Shown one piece after another: positions 24,888 to 36,036 of a stretch of DNA of 64,000 bases. Under the pieces are notes generated by a model. The model was not told the origin of the DNA, searched no databases, and worked only from the letters and a program-made list of their open reading frames with translations. Positions within the stretch are counted from its first letter, which is position 1. Every line of letters begins with the position of its first letter. The position numbers were made by a program, and so were the translations under genes. The stretch is from Luzula sylvatica (taxonomy: Eukaryota > Streptophyta > Magnoliopsida > Poales > Juncaceae): assembly GCA_946800325.1 (NCBI GenBank), contig OX326959.1, forward strand, positions 51,218,784 to 51,282,783, given 5' to 3'.

Positions 24888-25968
24888 ATAAGGCGTATCA
24901 AAATTAACCTACTCTTTGAGCCGCATTGAAGCATTCAACGCGCTCTAGCTCTTGAAACTAATTCATGAGCGTTGTGTTTTATTTTCATATACACCCGAAT
25001 TCTCTAAACAATTTTGAGAAATTTGCGTCTACACATGCCACCACAAGGCATGTAATATTGTTCGATTCCTTCTTAAAGTGTATCAAACCCGGCTTTCTCT
25101 AAAGCCAAAGCCTCGAGTCCCGAATCTACCGTTTCCGTGTCCAACACGTTCCTTCAAGTCTAAGAACTATTCTTTGACTATCAAGGTTAATTACAGTAAT
25201 TCCGACCCAAAAGCCATCTGTCATATCGATCTCATCGATATATATTTAGTGTTTGCTTGAAAACATAATTCTAAATGGATGATGAAGATTAAGCTCCTAA
25301 CCGTGCGTACTTAATCTATATGCTTATATGATAATTATATGATAGTGTTATTTTATCGAATCGATAACCCTCATACCGATACGGGACTCCAAGTCCATAA
25401 CACTCAAGATCCATATTTTACGATCCTCCCATAAGTGACTATGGCCGACAAATGAGATCTCGATATTTTAGGTAGGATTAAATCCAATCGTATCCAATAC
25501 GACTCTCGTTCCTTTATTGAATTTCGGTGACGAATCGTATCCAATACAATCCATGTTCCGTGTGTGCATTCTATCTATGCCCCGAACTCCAATCGGGTTG
25601 GCTTGGACGGTTAAGTCACAACCATATCCAACGTATCGTTCAATCGAACTACTCACGTGCCCGACTATGGCCTGAAACCACGTGAGTCCCCAATTAACGC
25701 TTACCACCCGCACCAATATATACAATAGTACGTGCCCGACTATGGCCTGAAACCACGCACTATGTCATATCAATCTCGATGGTTGTGGACATGGAAAGCA
25801 TTTCCACGACTTAAATATTATGAGGGATCATGACATTCATGTTTAATAATTCGTGACATAATCATATTATATCACTATCAAAAGATTTTCAAAATGCATA
25901 TGATTTATTTAGGGAGACTAATTATTCTAAATAATTAATTATCTAATATGCTAGTATGATTGAATTAA
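24888..25968 (-). mobile_element. Degenerate internal region of the copia derivative (left copy)
   Basis: This stretch is collinear with about 29980-31045 and differs from it by many substitutions and indels. No intact ORF on either strand resembles gag. Given its place between the leader and the pre-integrase remnant, I infer a decayed gag/protease region. The match to the right copy stops at about 25968, next to the AATTATCTAATATGCTAG stretch. Confidence 0.6.
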
Positions 25969-27385
25969 TTGATTAGAGACAAAGATAGGCTTAAAGATAT
26001 GTATATCTCATATACACATTTTCAAACAGAAAACTGCATACACCCTTTCAATAATCTATCAGAACGAAAATGGTAAATTACTCTGACAGAAAATCAACTG
26101 ACACGAAAGTTGTAGATAATCTTATTATCTTTCCAACCCAATTTGTCCCAGCCTAATTGGAGTTCGGACCCGAAAGTTACGGCCGTTTTACTGACTATAT
26201 GTCAAACTGTCGCACCCTTTCGGTATTTCATTAGAACGACACTGATACTTCGCTCAAATAAAATATATTACAACATGAAAGTTCAAGATAATCTCATTAT
26301 CTAACTAACCCAATTTGAACCATTCAAATCGGAGTTTCCTATGTTGGAACATTATTCCAACATTGGACTTATATGTAAAATATTATGTGTTGTAATACTG
26401 TCATTTAAATGCTTATAACATAGTGATCAAGTTTAGATATAAAATTAAGCATTAAATGTGTCAATTAAGTTGTGGGGCTTTTGATGTGTAGAATATTGTG
26501 GGTGGTGCTTCTATTTTCTATGATGGGCTGAATTAGAAAATCCACATTAGGGAGCCCAAAATGTACGTCCTTGTGAAAAGATGTCTTGTGGCTATAAAAG
26601 CAAATTGGTCCCAAGCACATATGAGATTCTGCCATTCTCTTGTCCATCCCATTAAGAAAAGAGAGAGATCCATAGGAGAAAAGAAACCGAAGGATTCTCC
26701 AAATTGGAAATCATAAAGTGCTTGGAATTCCAAATCTTTGCGACTAAGGCTTCGTGGACGCAACGACGATGATGGCGCGACATCAATTCGGACGGATTCC
26801 ATACGCTTCCGCATACGGTTAAGGTACGGTTTTATTTTGAGATAATTCGGTTCAATTCACATAGTTAGTACGGTCCGTTTGTACGGGAAAAATTAATTTA
26901 TTATTTTATTTGCGGAACGGTGCCGGATCGTTGCCGCCCCAACAATTGGTAATAATTTTATTCACGGGCGGTGCCGGATCGTCGCCGCCCTAACATCCTA
27001 CTGAAAGTTATACCAGGTTTAGTAAAATACGGACAAACGAAAAGGTAAGTATATCCAATAGACACCTTTTCAACCAGAAAACTACAGACACCTTTTCAGT
27101 ATTCTGTTGAAACGAAAATATTAAATTAATCCAACCGACTTTAAACATGAACGAAAGTTCTAGATAATCTTATTATATAACTAACCCAATTGTATTGGAC
27201 TCAATTGGAGTTTCGATACGACATATACGGACGTTTTAGTCTCTGTATGTCAAACAGTCTCACCCTTTCAGTATTCCATAAAAACGACACTGATAATTCG
27301 TTCAAATGAACAAACTTTCTGTATCAAAGTCATAGATAATCTCATTATCTAACTATGCCAATTTGATCCAATCAATTTGGAGTTT
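25969..27385 (-). mobile_element. LTR-derived sub-repeat blocks interrupted by a solo LTR
   Basis: Excluding 26342-27000, this region is two imperfect copies of a ~390-bp block (about 25990-27025 and 27030-27385). Each holds an ATGTATATCC-like start, AGATAATCTTATTATCT, CAATTTGAACC and TTGGAGTTTCC. The same block forms the right halves of the LTRs at 27657-28733, 28793-29510, 42299-44428 and 43048-44124. It is LTR (probably U3) material of the same family, duplicated within the decayed element. Confidence 0.6.
26342..26995 (+). mobile_element. Solo LTR, 654 bp, TSD TCCTA
   Basis: The LTR starts TGTTGGAACATT and ends CCGCCCTAACA, so it has TG...CA ends. It is flanked by perfect 5-bp repeats TCCTA (26337-26341 and 26996-27000). 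The flanks join to give GGAGTTTCC followed by TACTGAAAGTTAT, matching the uninterrupted family sequence near 29388-29410. A TATA-like TATAAAAGC lies at about 26595, giving plus orientation. A 31-bp unit with GGTGCCGGATCGT is tandemly repeated near its 3' end. No internal region remains. Short ORFs inside are not genes. The family is not identified. Confidence 0.88.
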
Positions 27386-27643
27386 CCCACTGAAAATTTT
27401 CTGCAGATTTTGCCGTTTCTTCCGTTTTCGCTCGTTTCTGAAACGATAAATCATGAAACCTTTTCACGATAATTCCTAGATACTCTCAATCAACTTTTGA
27501 TTGATCTCTAGTGAATTCTACTTGTAATTTTTAACGAAATTGGAATCTCTATATCTATCATCATGCAAACGGGTACGAACTTTGATAACCCGTGCGTATA
27601 TCCAATATACGACAATGATTCGACCCTCGAATCGATGGCGATC
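27386..27643 (-). mobile_element. Leader region of the left copia derivative
   Basis: This sequence lies between the primer-binding site and the decayed internal region on the minus strand. The part with TTTTCTGCAGATTTT to CTCTAGTGA (27395-27513) recurs at 31321-31439. The part with CATGCAAACGGGTAC (27561 on) recurs at 42204 on. No coding capacity is evident. Confidence 0.6.
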
Positions 27644-27655
27644 GCTCTGATACCA
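27644..27655 (-). promoter_or_regulatory. Primer-binding site (initiator tRNA-Met type)
   Basis: The minus strand reads TGGTATCAGAGC, the usual plant initiator-Met primer-binding site. It sits one base downstream of the LTR end (…CCCTACA). It fixes the element as minus-strand, with its 5' LTR at 27657-28733. Confidence 0.9.
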
Positions 27656-27656
27656 A

Positions 27657-28733
27657 TGTAGGGAATTCGCCCAATCCCGGGCCCGCGCAGAGGATATGAA
27701 GGCCCGGTCCGGTTCCCTAAATCCAAGGTCACGCCATGACTTCGAGGGTACGATGCAAAGTAGGATAGACGATTACCAGCGTGAAATTGATCACGCACGA
27801 CGGGTTGATCGCTCGCATCCTTCTCTTCCTTCGGTGTCACGTTGGTGACTAGCCCGTACATCCCATACCGCACGTCTCCCACCGTCTTGACATGCCTCGG
27901 ATTGTCTTCGTGCGTTCCATGCCCGCATGCTTCCACAGCCCGTTACTCGATTCGCTCGTTTCCATCTCCGACAGAATTCGTTCCTCCGAATCGATCACAA
28001 CCGAAAGAGCCCCAGATGTTGCTCCTCTACGTGTATCCACCTTGACTCGTAAGATGTCGGTCACGGGTGCAACTGCCTAGATGAAGCACCGACGAACTTG
28101 CTCGATCGATTGATTCTCTTCTCCGAGAAAAACAGTTTTTCTCGGTTTTCTCTCTTTTCGCACTCTTTCATTCAATAGAAAGATGTCTCTCAATATTTCT
28201 GGAATATTCTAAATATTCTGAATGAATTCACATCTGGATTGACCAGAGAGGGAGAGAGAAACATCCTATTTATATCACATAGGATTAGGATTGGCCAAAA
28301 GACATGTATATCCAATATACACTCTTTCACACATAAAGTTGCACGAATCTGTCCAGTATTCTGTCCATACGAAATTGGTAAATTCCTCTGACAGATAATC
28401 AACCAACATGAAAGTTGTAGATAATCTTATTATCTACACGATCCAATTTGGCCTGTCCCAATTGGAGTTCGTATGCAAAAGTTATGACTGTGTTACTAAC
28501 TGTATGTCATACTGTTGCATCCTTTCGGTATTTCATAGAAACGACACTGATACTTTGTTCATATGAAACATATTTCTACATGAAGGTTGTAGATAATCTT
28601 ATTATCTATCTAACATAATTTGAACCATTCAAATTGGATTTTCCTACTGAAAGATATGACCACGAATGTACGCTTACATTCGTTTATCCTTGTGTACACT
28701 TTTACGGTTGATCCTGAAACTGTATTTCCTTCA
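27657..28733 (-). mobile_element. Copia LTR A1, 1,077 bp
   Basis: In plus orientation it runs TGTAGGGAATTCGCCC … GTATTTCCTTCA, exactly the length of the solo LTR at 43048-44124 and very similar to it. A primer-binding site lies on its left and a polypurine tract on its right, so it served as 5' LTR of one element and 3' LTR of another. ORFs predicted across it on both strands are incidental. Confidence 0.88.
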
Positions 28734-28744
28734 GTCTCCCACTC
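28734..28744 (-). promoter_or_regulatory. Polypurine tract beside LTR A1
   Basis: The minus strand reads GAGTGGGAGAC immediately before the LTR start TGAAGG. A purine-rich tract touching the LTR is the plus-strand primer site of LTR retrotransposons. About 48 bp of internal sequence remain beyond it before the next LTR piece. Confidence 0.65.
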
Positions 28745-28792
28745 AATTTCAGATCTACCTAAAAGGTACTTATGCATATCCAACGGTTTATC

Positions 28793-29510
28793 CTCTATGT
28801 GTATCCACCTTGAGTCGGAAGACGTCGGTCAAGGGTGGAATTTCCTCGACGAAGCACCGACGAACTTTCTCGATTAGATTGATTCTCTATACCGAGAAAA
28901 ACTCCTTTTCTCAGTTTTTCTCTCTTCGCACGCTTTCGCTCTATGAAAGGTGGCTTTCAATATTCTGGATAATTCTCTTAATTAGAATGGATTTAACTGA
29001 TTAGAGGAGTGAGAAATATCCTATTTATATCACATAGGATTAGGATGGGCCAAAAGGCATGTATATCCAATATACACCCTTTCACACAGAAAACTACATA
29101 CACCCTTTCAGTATTATGTTGAAACGAAAATATTAAATGGTTCCAATCGACTTTAAACCTTCACAAAAGTTGTTGATAATCTTATTATATTTTCAACCCA
29201 ATTTGGCCTGGCCCAATTAGAGTTCGGATGCGAAAGTTACGGACGTTTTACTAATTGTATGTCAAACTGTCGCACCCTTTCGGTATTCCATTAAAACGAC
29301 ACTGATACTTCATTCAAATGAAAAATATTTCTACATGAAAGTTCTAGATAATCTCATTATATATCTAACCCAATTTGAACCATTCAAATTGGAGTTTTCA
29401 CTGAAAGTTATGCCAGTTTTACTAAAACTGTTTCTTAATGCCTACGAACGCGTACATTCGTTTATCCTTGTGTACACTTTTACGGTTGATCCGAAACTGT
29501 ATTTCTTTCA
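28793..29510 (-). mobile_element. Copia LTR A2, truncated (~718 bp)
   Basis: From TCTATGTGTATCCACC on, this repeats LTR A1 from about 28023 to its end (GTATTTCTTTCA), but is more diverged. The first ~370 bp of the LTR are missing. Its right end passes directly into the pre-integrase remnant at 29511. Confidence 0.75.
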
Positions 29511-29985
29511 CTTGCTCCAACCTTTGGAGAATGATGCCCTTTGTCATCTTGCCTAATAAATAAGTATCGCATTAATCAATCGAATCTAATTCGAATGATT
29601 CTAGCAATCCATCATATGGAATCTAGATACGCGTATCTCATTCATATGGCCAAGATGGCAATGCCAAAAGAAATAATCAACTTCTAGGTTTAATCCTTCT
29701 CGGATTTCACCATTCTTTGAGTCATTAGTTTGAACAACTCCTTGTCCGAACTTTCTGTTTGGAAAATCATTTTCCCAAAATACCCTTAGACATTTATTTC
29801 TTTCGATCCCGCCTTTGAATTACAAGGACATCCACGCATATGTATGCATTGGATTCCTCGGATGCTAAATTTAAATCGCATCTCATGCAATTTCCGGATC
29901 GACTTATCTATCGAATGCATATGATATTCTATCACGGAGATCAAATCTCGTACCATCAACACACGAGTGTTAATCAAAGACCCAT
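29511..29985 (-). pseudogene. Copia gag-pre-integrase remnant (right copy)
   Basis: This is the counterpart of 24397-24887, with the same start CTTGCTCCAACCTTTGGAG at the LTR boundary. The HGHINE-type motif has decayed to HMNEIR (near 29638). Frameshifts and stops prevent a continuous reading. Sharing the exact pol/LTR join with the left copy shows that the deletion happened before the copies separated. Confidence 0.65.
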
Positions 29986-31440
29986 AAGGCGTCTCAAAAT
30001 TAACCTACTCTTTGAGCTGCATTGAACCATTCAACGCGCTCTAGCTCTTGAAACTATTTCATGAGCGTTGTGTTTTACTTTCGTATGCACCCGAATTCTC
30101 AAAACATTTTTGAAAATATGCGTCTATACATGTCACCACAAGGCACGTAATATCGTTCGATTCCTTCGTAAGTTTATCGAACCCGGCTTTCTCTAAAGCC
30201 AAAGCCTCGAGACCCGAATCTACCATTTTCCGTGTCCAATATGTTCCTTTAATCTAAGAACTATTCTTTATCTATCAAGATTAATCATGGAAATTCCGGC
30301 CCAAAAGCCATCTATCATATCGATCTCATCGATATATTTAGTGTTGCTAGAAAACATAATTCTAAGCGCATGATGAAGATTAAGCTCCTAACCGTGCGTA
30401 CTTAATCTATATGCTTATATGATGATTATATGGCAGTGCTATTTTATCGAATCGATAACCCTCATACCGATATGGGACTCCAAGTCCATAACACCCAAGA
30501 TCCATATTTCGCAATCCTCCCACAAGTGTCGAATGCCTATCGAGTGGGATCTCGCTTATTTAGGTAGGATATAATCCAATCGCATCATATGCGACTCTCA
30601 ACTTTTATAGAATTTCGGTGATGGATCGTATCATATACAATCCCATTTCCGTGTGTGCATTCTAACTATGCCCCGAACTCCAATCGGATTGGCTTGGACG
30701 GTTAAGTCATAACCATATCAAACGTATCGTTCAAGTGAACTACTCACGTGCATGACGAAGGCCTAACAACACGTGAGTCCCCATTTAACGCTTGCCACCC
30801 ATTGATACCAACAACATGTGTGCATGACGAAGTTCTAACAACACACACATTGTGATACCAATTTTGATGGTTGTTGACATGGAAGGCATTTCCACGACTT
30901 AAGTATTATGAGGATCATGAATTTCATGTTTCATATTTTGTGACATAATCATATTATATTACAATCACAAGATTTTCAAATGCATATGTACTAACTAGGA
31001 AGACTAATTATTCTAAATAATTACTTATTTATATGCTAGTATGAGTGATACCGATTCTATCGATATAAAGAACTCAAAATTTCGAGCTTCGTAGCCAAAG
31101 TTATTGCGAAAACAAAAAACAGCATCAAGGGGCCATACAGAATGGTCCAGGGGCGTGGAAAAATGACCCTGGGAGCGTGACTGTCAAGCCCCACACGCAC
31201 CCCCGCACCACCGCATCCCTTGGGGACCCCTATGCACCCCTTCACTCCCCTGGGGACGACGAGAAGCGAGAAAACCCTCCCCGGGGCGCCAGAAACTGCC
31301 CCCGTGGCCACAAAAGTGCTGATTTTCTGCAGATTTTACCGTTTCTTCCGTTCTCGCTCGTTTTCAAAACGATAGATCATGAAATTTTTCACGATCATTC
31401 CTAGATACTCTCAATCAACTTTTGATTGATATCTAGTGAC
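29986..31440 (-). mobile_element. Degenerate internal and leader region of the right copia derivative
   Basis: To about 31045 this aligns with 24888-25968. From 31321 to 31439 it aligns with the leader at 27395-27513. Between them (31046-31320) lies a GC-rich segment with CCCCTGGGGACGACG that I cannot place. The family match stops at CTAGTGA (31439), which marks the edge of the retroelement cluster. No intact gene is seen. Confidence 0.6.
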
Positions 31441-31531
31441 AGATCCCCTCCAAGCATTTGGAAACATTGTTTTCTTGAGGTCCAAGCATGAGTAAAAAGC
31501 TAATTGCTTCTCTCTTAAATTATTCAATTTT

Positions 31532-31640
31532 TTATAGAAGTTATCCGTAAGATTTTGGCTATTCGATTTCTTATAGAAGTTATCCACAAGATTTTGGCTA
31601 TTCGATTTCTTATATATGTTATCCATAAGATTTTGGCGCG
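31532..31640. repeat. 39-bp minisatellite, ~2.8 copies
   Basis: Units start with TTATAGAAGTTATCC at 31532 and 31571, and with TTATATATGTTATCC at 31610, exactly 39 bp apart. Since 39 is a multiple of three, the minus-strand ORF across it shows a 13-residue repeat (NSQNLxDNFYKK). I do not regard that short ORF as a gene. The repeat lies ~270 bp downstream of the DUF4220 gene. Confidence 0.8.
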
Positions 31641-31907
31641 AGCTAATTTACGAAGGAATCTTTGTTATAGGATCAAATAATTTGTGATACGAATAATTAA
31701 CACAAAAATATACCTATATAAAGAACATGAAATTTCTTGATACAATATAAATATTCTCTCATAACGAGACAATAGTTTCTTACATGATACACATCCATAC
31801 AAAAACATACAAATAAAACTACGGTTATTAACATACAAATTAAATTAAATACATTCATGATCACAACATTTGAAATATTTTTCATTTTTGTTTTGTTTGG
31901 GAGGGCC

Positions 31908-33834
31908 TCATTCAGTATTGATAGATTGAGGTGGCATATGATGATTAATCAAAAACCAAACAAGCATGGTCAGATTTCCTTCGTTTCTCAACCATATCTT
32001 TTCCAATTTAATGGCATTGACCCGGTTGACCAGTAAATCCACCCATATCATACATATCATCCGCCACCTCAATCCAACATCCATCGTATTCAATCTCCTT
32101 GCGATGGAGGATGCCTCTGAGAATACACAATTTGTATTTCCCAGTGGAATGTTAAATAGTCGATGGCATGCTTCGACTTCGGTAATAGATTGCCCCTCTA
32201 ATACTTCTTTTAATCTCACAAAAACTGATTGTTTGAATCTTGTAATAGATTGCCTCTGAATGTAGTTCGATACCATTGAATCCTTGCCAAACCAATTCAT
32301 CATGTAGTTCGATAAGTGATATCCAATCAATTTGAATCTATTCTCATACTCTCTTTCATCCTCCCGTTCACCGGCATTTGTCACGTTGTAGCATAATTCT
32401 GTGACAATATGCCATTTAATCAACCTTTCCGTGGAATCCATTCCCGTGGAAACCCAGGGAAGATTATAATAGATATCTTGAAAGTTGAGCCACTGTGATT
32501 CCGATATAGGGTGTTCTGGTTTGTAGATTGTGTATAGCTTGTGTTTCAAATAATCAGGTTCACGCTTATCGGCACCTATCCGAAGGGATTGTATTATCAA
32601 GTCTTTCATTCCTGCTTCTATTTCAACATGGTCGACGTACCAAAATCTGTCCCAGTCATCTTCCAAGCTGAAATAGCGTAGGAGCCTTCTTAAAATGGGA
32701 CGCCTATGAAGCAATTTGATAAATACACGTATCTGGTTATATTGTTCAATTTGGTTTGTCCATCGAGGCTTTGGTCTTCCAAGTCCAAAAGCACATTGAA
32801 CAACATTACAAATTGCCCTTGCCAATTTTTTGTGACCTTTCCTCTCCAGGAAAGCGATTGTCCAGTCCGAAACAATCATGGTAAGGACAGAAATCACCTC
32901 AAGGAGAACACCCATACAAACCAATATGTAGGTAATAATAACGTTGATCTTCTTGTAACCTTGTTTCTCGCACAAATGAAATAACAAGAATGCATTCATA
33001 ACCATCACGAGCGTCCCGCAACGCCATGCAACGCCATGCAAGGCACGTAAACAACTTGCTTTTGTGTGGAGGATGTCATGCAAAAAGGATGCCTCGATCT
33101 CAACCACGTGAAATGCTTCTTCACCATCACATTTTTGATTGAAGGGCAACAAGAATGCGTCGACCTCAAAGGGTTTTGTACCGAATACTGAGTTGATTTG
33201 ACTTACAAAAAAAGTGAAGGCCATAGATATAATTACGGGTTCCGTGGGGTGCACATCCGAAAAGTCGGAATGTGCCTGCATTGGAATAGAGAGAAAGGTT
33301 TCCTCGAGAGATTTATTACTAGCCAAACAGAGGGCGCGTATTCTTTCAGCAAATTTGATAAATCCAGCCAAAAATACGAGCAAAGTGCCTGCGAGGAGCA
33401 AACGGCTCGAAAATGAGGAATATAGAAGTACCAAGAAAACAATAGAAACCTGGAGAGCTAGGCCCAGGAAATGTCTGAACCAGAGTTCATTGTCCTCTAC
33501 AGAATATGACGTGATTGTATCTGGTCCCCCTAGGTGGAGGAGCAAGAATGGGGCCCAAAAGGCTAGCAGCTCGGCGTCTAAGCTGGCCGATTGAGTGATA
33601 TACTCAAAAGTGATTTGACCACTAAGAATGTTACCTAGAGCAAAAGTGGCCATGTAATCGGCTGCTAGATAGAATGACCACAGAGCGTAAGCCAGCAATT
33701 TGCTCCCCACGCGCTTTCGTAGAGGTGCTAGAAAGATAAGAAGAATTTGAAGCAAAAGACTGGCCATCACCGCTATTCTTATTTCCTCTTCGTTCCATAT
33801 AGTCCTCACTTTATCAGGCACAACATGGATCGCC

Positions 33835-33836
<2 letters not shown>
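31908..33836 (-). CDS. DUF4220 / DUF594 domain membrane protein
   Basis: This is an intact single-exon ORF of 642 codons. Hydrophobic segments lie at about residues 21-38, 47-71, 89-103, 123-142, 144-163, 273-288 and 296-323. The stretch LLLHLGGPDTITSYSVEDNELWFRH (98-122) is the hallmark of the DUF4220 family, and the end (571-642, with WRMICMIWVDLL and LTMLVWFLINHH) is a DUF594-type C-terminus. Such plant proteins are usually about 650-750 residues, form large tandem families and have no established biochemical role. The ATG in AAATATGGC is preceded after four bases by a (GA)20 tract, consistent with a 5'UTR, and no upstream in-frame extension is needed. No stop, frameshift or repeat insertion breaks it, so it may be functional. 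It is isolated, with retroelements on one side and AT-rich DNA on the other. Function is unknown. Confidence 0.9.

Positions 33837-33840
<4 letters not shown>

Positions 33841-33880
<40 letters not shown>
33841..33880. repeat. (CT)20 microsatellite, (GA)20 in the gene's sense
   Basis: Forty bases of perfect CT repeat lie directly upstream of the DUF4220 start codon on its sense strand as GA. GA/CT tracts near plant transcription starts are often bound by BBR/BPC proteins. A regulatory role here is an inference. Confidence 0.95.
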
Positions 33881-33882
<2 letters not shown>

Positions 33883-34131
33883 AAAATGACTAACTAGGGC
33901 TTTCCACGGATCCCGTTTATTTGAGTTGTTAGTTCTTGGGATCACTTCCATACCAAGTAATGTGACATTAATGGAAAGAATTTTTTTTTAACTTTAGCCC
34001 CACATTTCAGCAACAATTCATCTATTAATAATTACCATAAGTAATTAACATCTCATAAATAATTAATTAACATGTGTCGCATAATTGATATGTAAACGAT
34101 TTAAACATATGTTAATCATTATAATTTATAG
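33881..34131. other. AT-rich 5' flank of the DUF4220 gene
   Basis: The promoter should lie here on the minus strand. I see no convincing TATA box within 100 bp of the GA tract and no other gene. Confidence 0.4.
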
Positions 34132-34800
34132 AGTGATGATATACATTTCCTTTAAAATCCACTAGGATTGTTGATATTTTGACATCGAATTAAATGTTAG
34201 TGTTAAACTAAGATTATTTAATTGTTGTCATCCTATATAATAAAAGGAATAAAAAATGATCCACTGTTTCACACATCATTAACTTATTTAATATTTTTTA
34301 AAATTTTATTTATCACCATCTGTAATTAATCAAATTTAAATCTATAAATTTAGAAAAGAAGTTATTTGAATGAATTAATATACCATTTAACATGTGTTAA
34401 ACGGATACACAAGAAAAAACTATCATAAAAAATAAAAAATATATAATAATGGAAAAAAAATCGCTAAAATAAACAAAATGAAAAAGAAAATATTTTGCTT
34501 TTAAAAAAGATTGAAAATAAAATAATAAAAATTTGTTGAAATAAATATGACTTATCATGTGTTAAATTAGATATAAATAAAAATATTAAATAAATCAAAT
34601 CATTTTTTAATTTTTTGGTTTACCCCCTAATCAATGTGGTTTACCACATAATAATACGGTTTGCCATCTAATTAATACGGTCTGTCACATATTATGATTT
34701 ATTATATAAAATAACTCAACATTTAAATCATTTATTATATATTGTCAATACATCAATATATTGAGGGGATATTAGAGGGGACAAGTATACTTCTTCTAAT
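34132..34800. mobile_element. Possible AT-rich foldback element
   Basis: The left end (GTGATGATATACATTTCC … GTTGATATTTTGACA) and the inverted right end (34741-34800) match imperfectly over ~50 bp. The interior is very AT-rich and has no ORF. The ends resemble those of the MITE at 38282-38522. No clear target duplication was found. Confidence 0.35.
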
Positions 34801-34970
34801 TCATATATTAATTGTGTCATGTGTGTTAATTAATATGTTAATTAGTCATGTTTATTAGTGAATAGAGGATGTTTTGGTGATATGTGGGGACAACGTTAAT
34901 GACCTCTTAAAAAGTGCAAATTACCACTATCTATATAATTAATTTAACTAACAACAACTAATTGGCCGCA

Positions 34971-35828
34971 CCACCACCAGCACGTTAGTGCAAATGGATG
35001 GTACTCTTGTCTGCTCAAGTGAAGACTCGGGCTCTCGATTCTGGAAGAGGAATGGTGATAAGGAGATTTTTCATCACCTTTTAAGTACACAAAATATAAA
35101 ATTTAAATACTTCATGATTAAAGTGTTAGAAATATTCATAATTCCAATTTATTGAGATAAAATACTTTAATATGTGTTTTTGTGTTAATGTGAGGTAAAA
35201 AGTGCAAAATCTCGTAAAACCAAAATTGTAGATGGATCCGTCTCGCTTTCCCGGTCGATTTGATATATCATATGATGATATTTGACGAAAGCATGAGAGA
35301 GAAATCGAGCTTTTACCTCAAACGGGTCAAAAGTGACTCGTTTCATGAAGAAACCCATACCTCCGGGATCTTCTGTGGCATCCAGAATCGTATAAATTGT
35401 GAATCTTTGTGCCAAATTTGAGATCTTGTTTTGCGATCTATATTTTTCTGGAATTTAATTAGTGCCTTAATTACCCTTGTGATCGAGCATCTTTATAAAT
35501 TCGGAACTTGTGTGTTTGAATGTGAAATTTTGACCAGAGCTTTGTGAAGTTTAAATCTTGATTGTGACAAAATATTATAGTCTCTGGATCAGTAGAAATA
35601 ATTTTAGAATTGAAAATTCGATTATACGCAAAATTTCCTTGGAACGAACCTATACTTTGCACTATACTTAGTATTTGTTATAAATTATTTTGATTAACTC
35701 GTGAAATTGAATTTGCACATTTGAACGACCCTTTTTACGTGTTATCAAATGGGACAAACCAGAATAGATTAATGTAATAGGTGTGGGTTTCCTACCGGCT
35801 ATAAAGTCAAAAAAAAAAAAAAAAAAAA
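34971..35828 (+). mobile_element. Retroposon-like insertion with tRNA-like head and poly-A tail
   Basis: The insertion is absent from copy 2 of the surrounding duplication. It ends in 20 A residues (35809-35828) and is bracketed by ATTGGCCGCA at 34961-34970 and 35829-35838, with two of the next three bases also equal (CCA versus TCA). The head contains TAGTGCAAATG, fitting a pol III box A, and 47 bp later a weaker box-B-like CTCTCGATTCTGG. A tRNA-derived SINE head, poly-A tail and 10-13 bp target duplication point to LINE-driven retroposition. At ~860 bp it is long for a plant SINE, so a composite or a SINE with internal insertion is possible. ORFs in it (35185-35662, minus) are unconvincing. 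Confidence 0.6.
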
Positions 35829-36036
35829 ATTGGCCGCATCATAAATATACCCAATTGGGAAACAAAATTCATTTCATACATATAGCAGGGTAAGTGGAGC
35901 TAAATAAACTCGCTCAACATATTTTTTGGGGGAAACAATTCAAACAATTATAGAATTAACAACTTATTGTTTCAATTTAAATAGTGCACGATAATTAATA
36001 AATTTTCTGTACGAGGGATATTACTTCATACCTCTT

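Noticed and set aside
26533..26814. Minus-strand ORF of 93 codons
   Set aside because: It lies within the solo LTR and has no domain.
27508..28080. Overlapping ORFs on both strands across LTR A1 (and 42255-43436 in LTRs B and C)
   Set aside because: They occur at the same place in each LTR copy, on both strands, with no recognisable domain. GC-rich LTR sequence accounts for them.
31057..31404. Overlapping GC-rich ORFs on both strands
   Set aside because: They are in the decayed internal region of a copia derivative and neither resembles a known protein.
31966..33594. Plus-strand and alternate-frame ORFs within 31908-33836
   Set aside because: Shadows of the DUF4220/DUF594 gene on the minus strand.
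34986..35045. A functional tRNA gene
   Set aside because: Box A is good but box B is poor and no cloverleaf can be drawn. The poly-A tail and target duplication fit a retroposon head.
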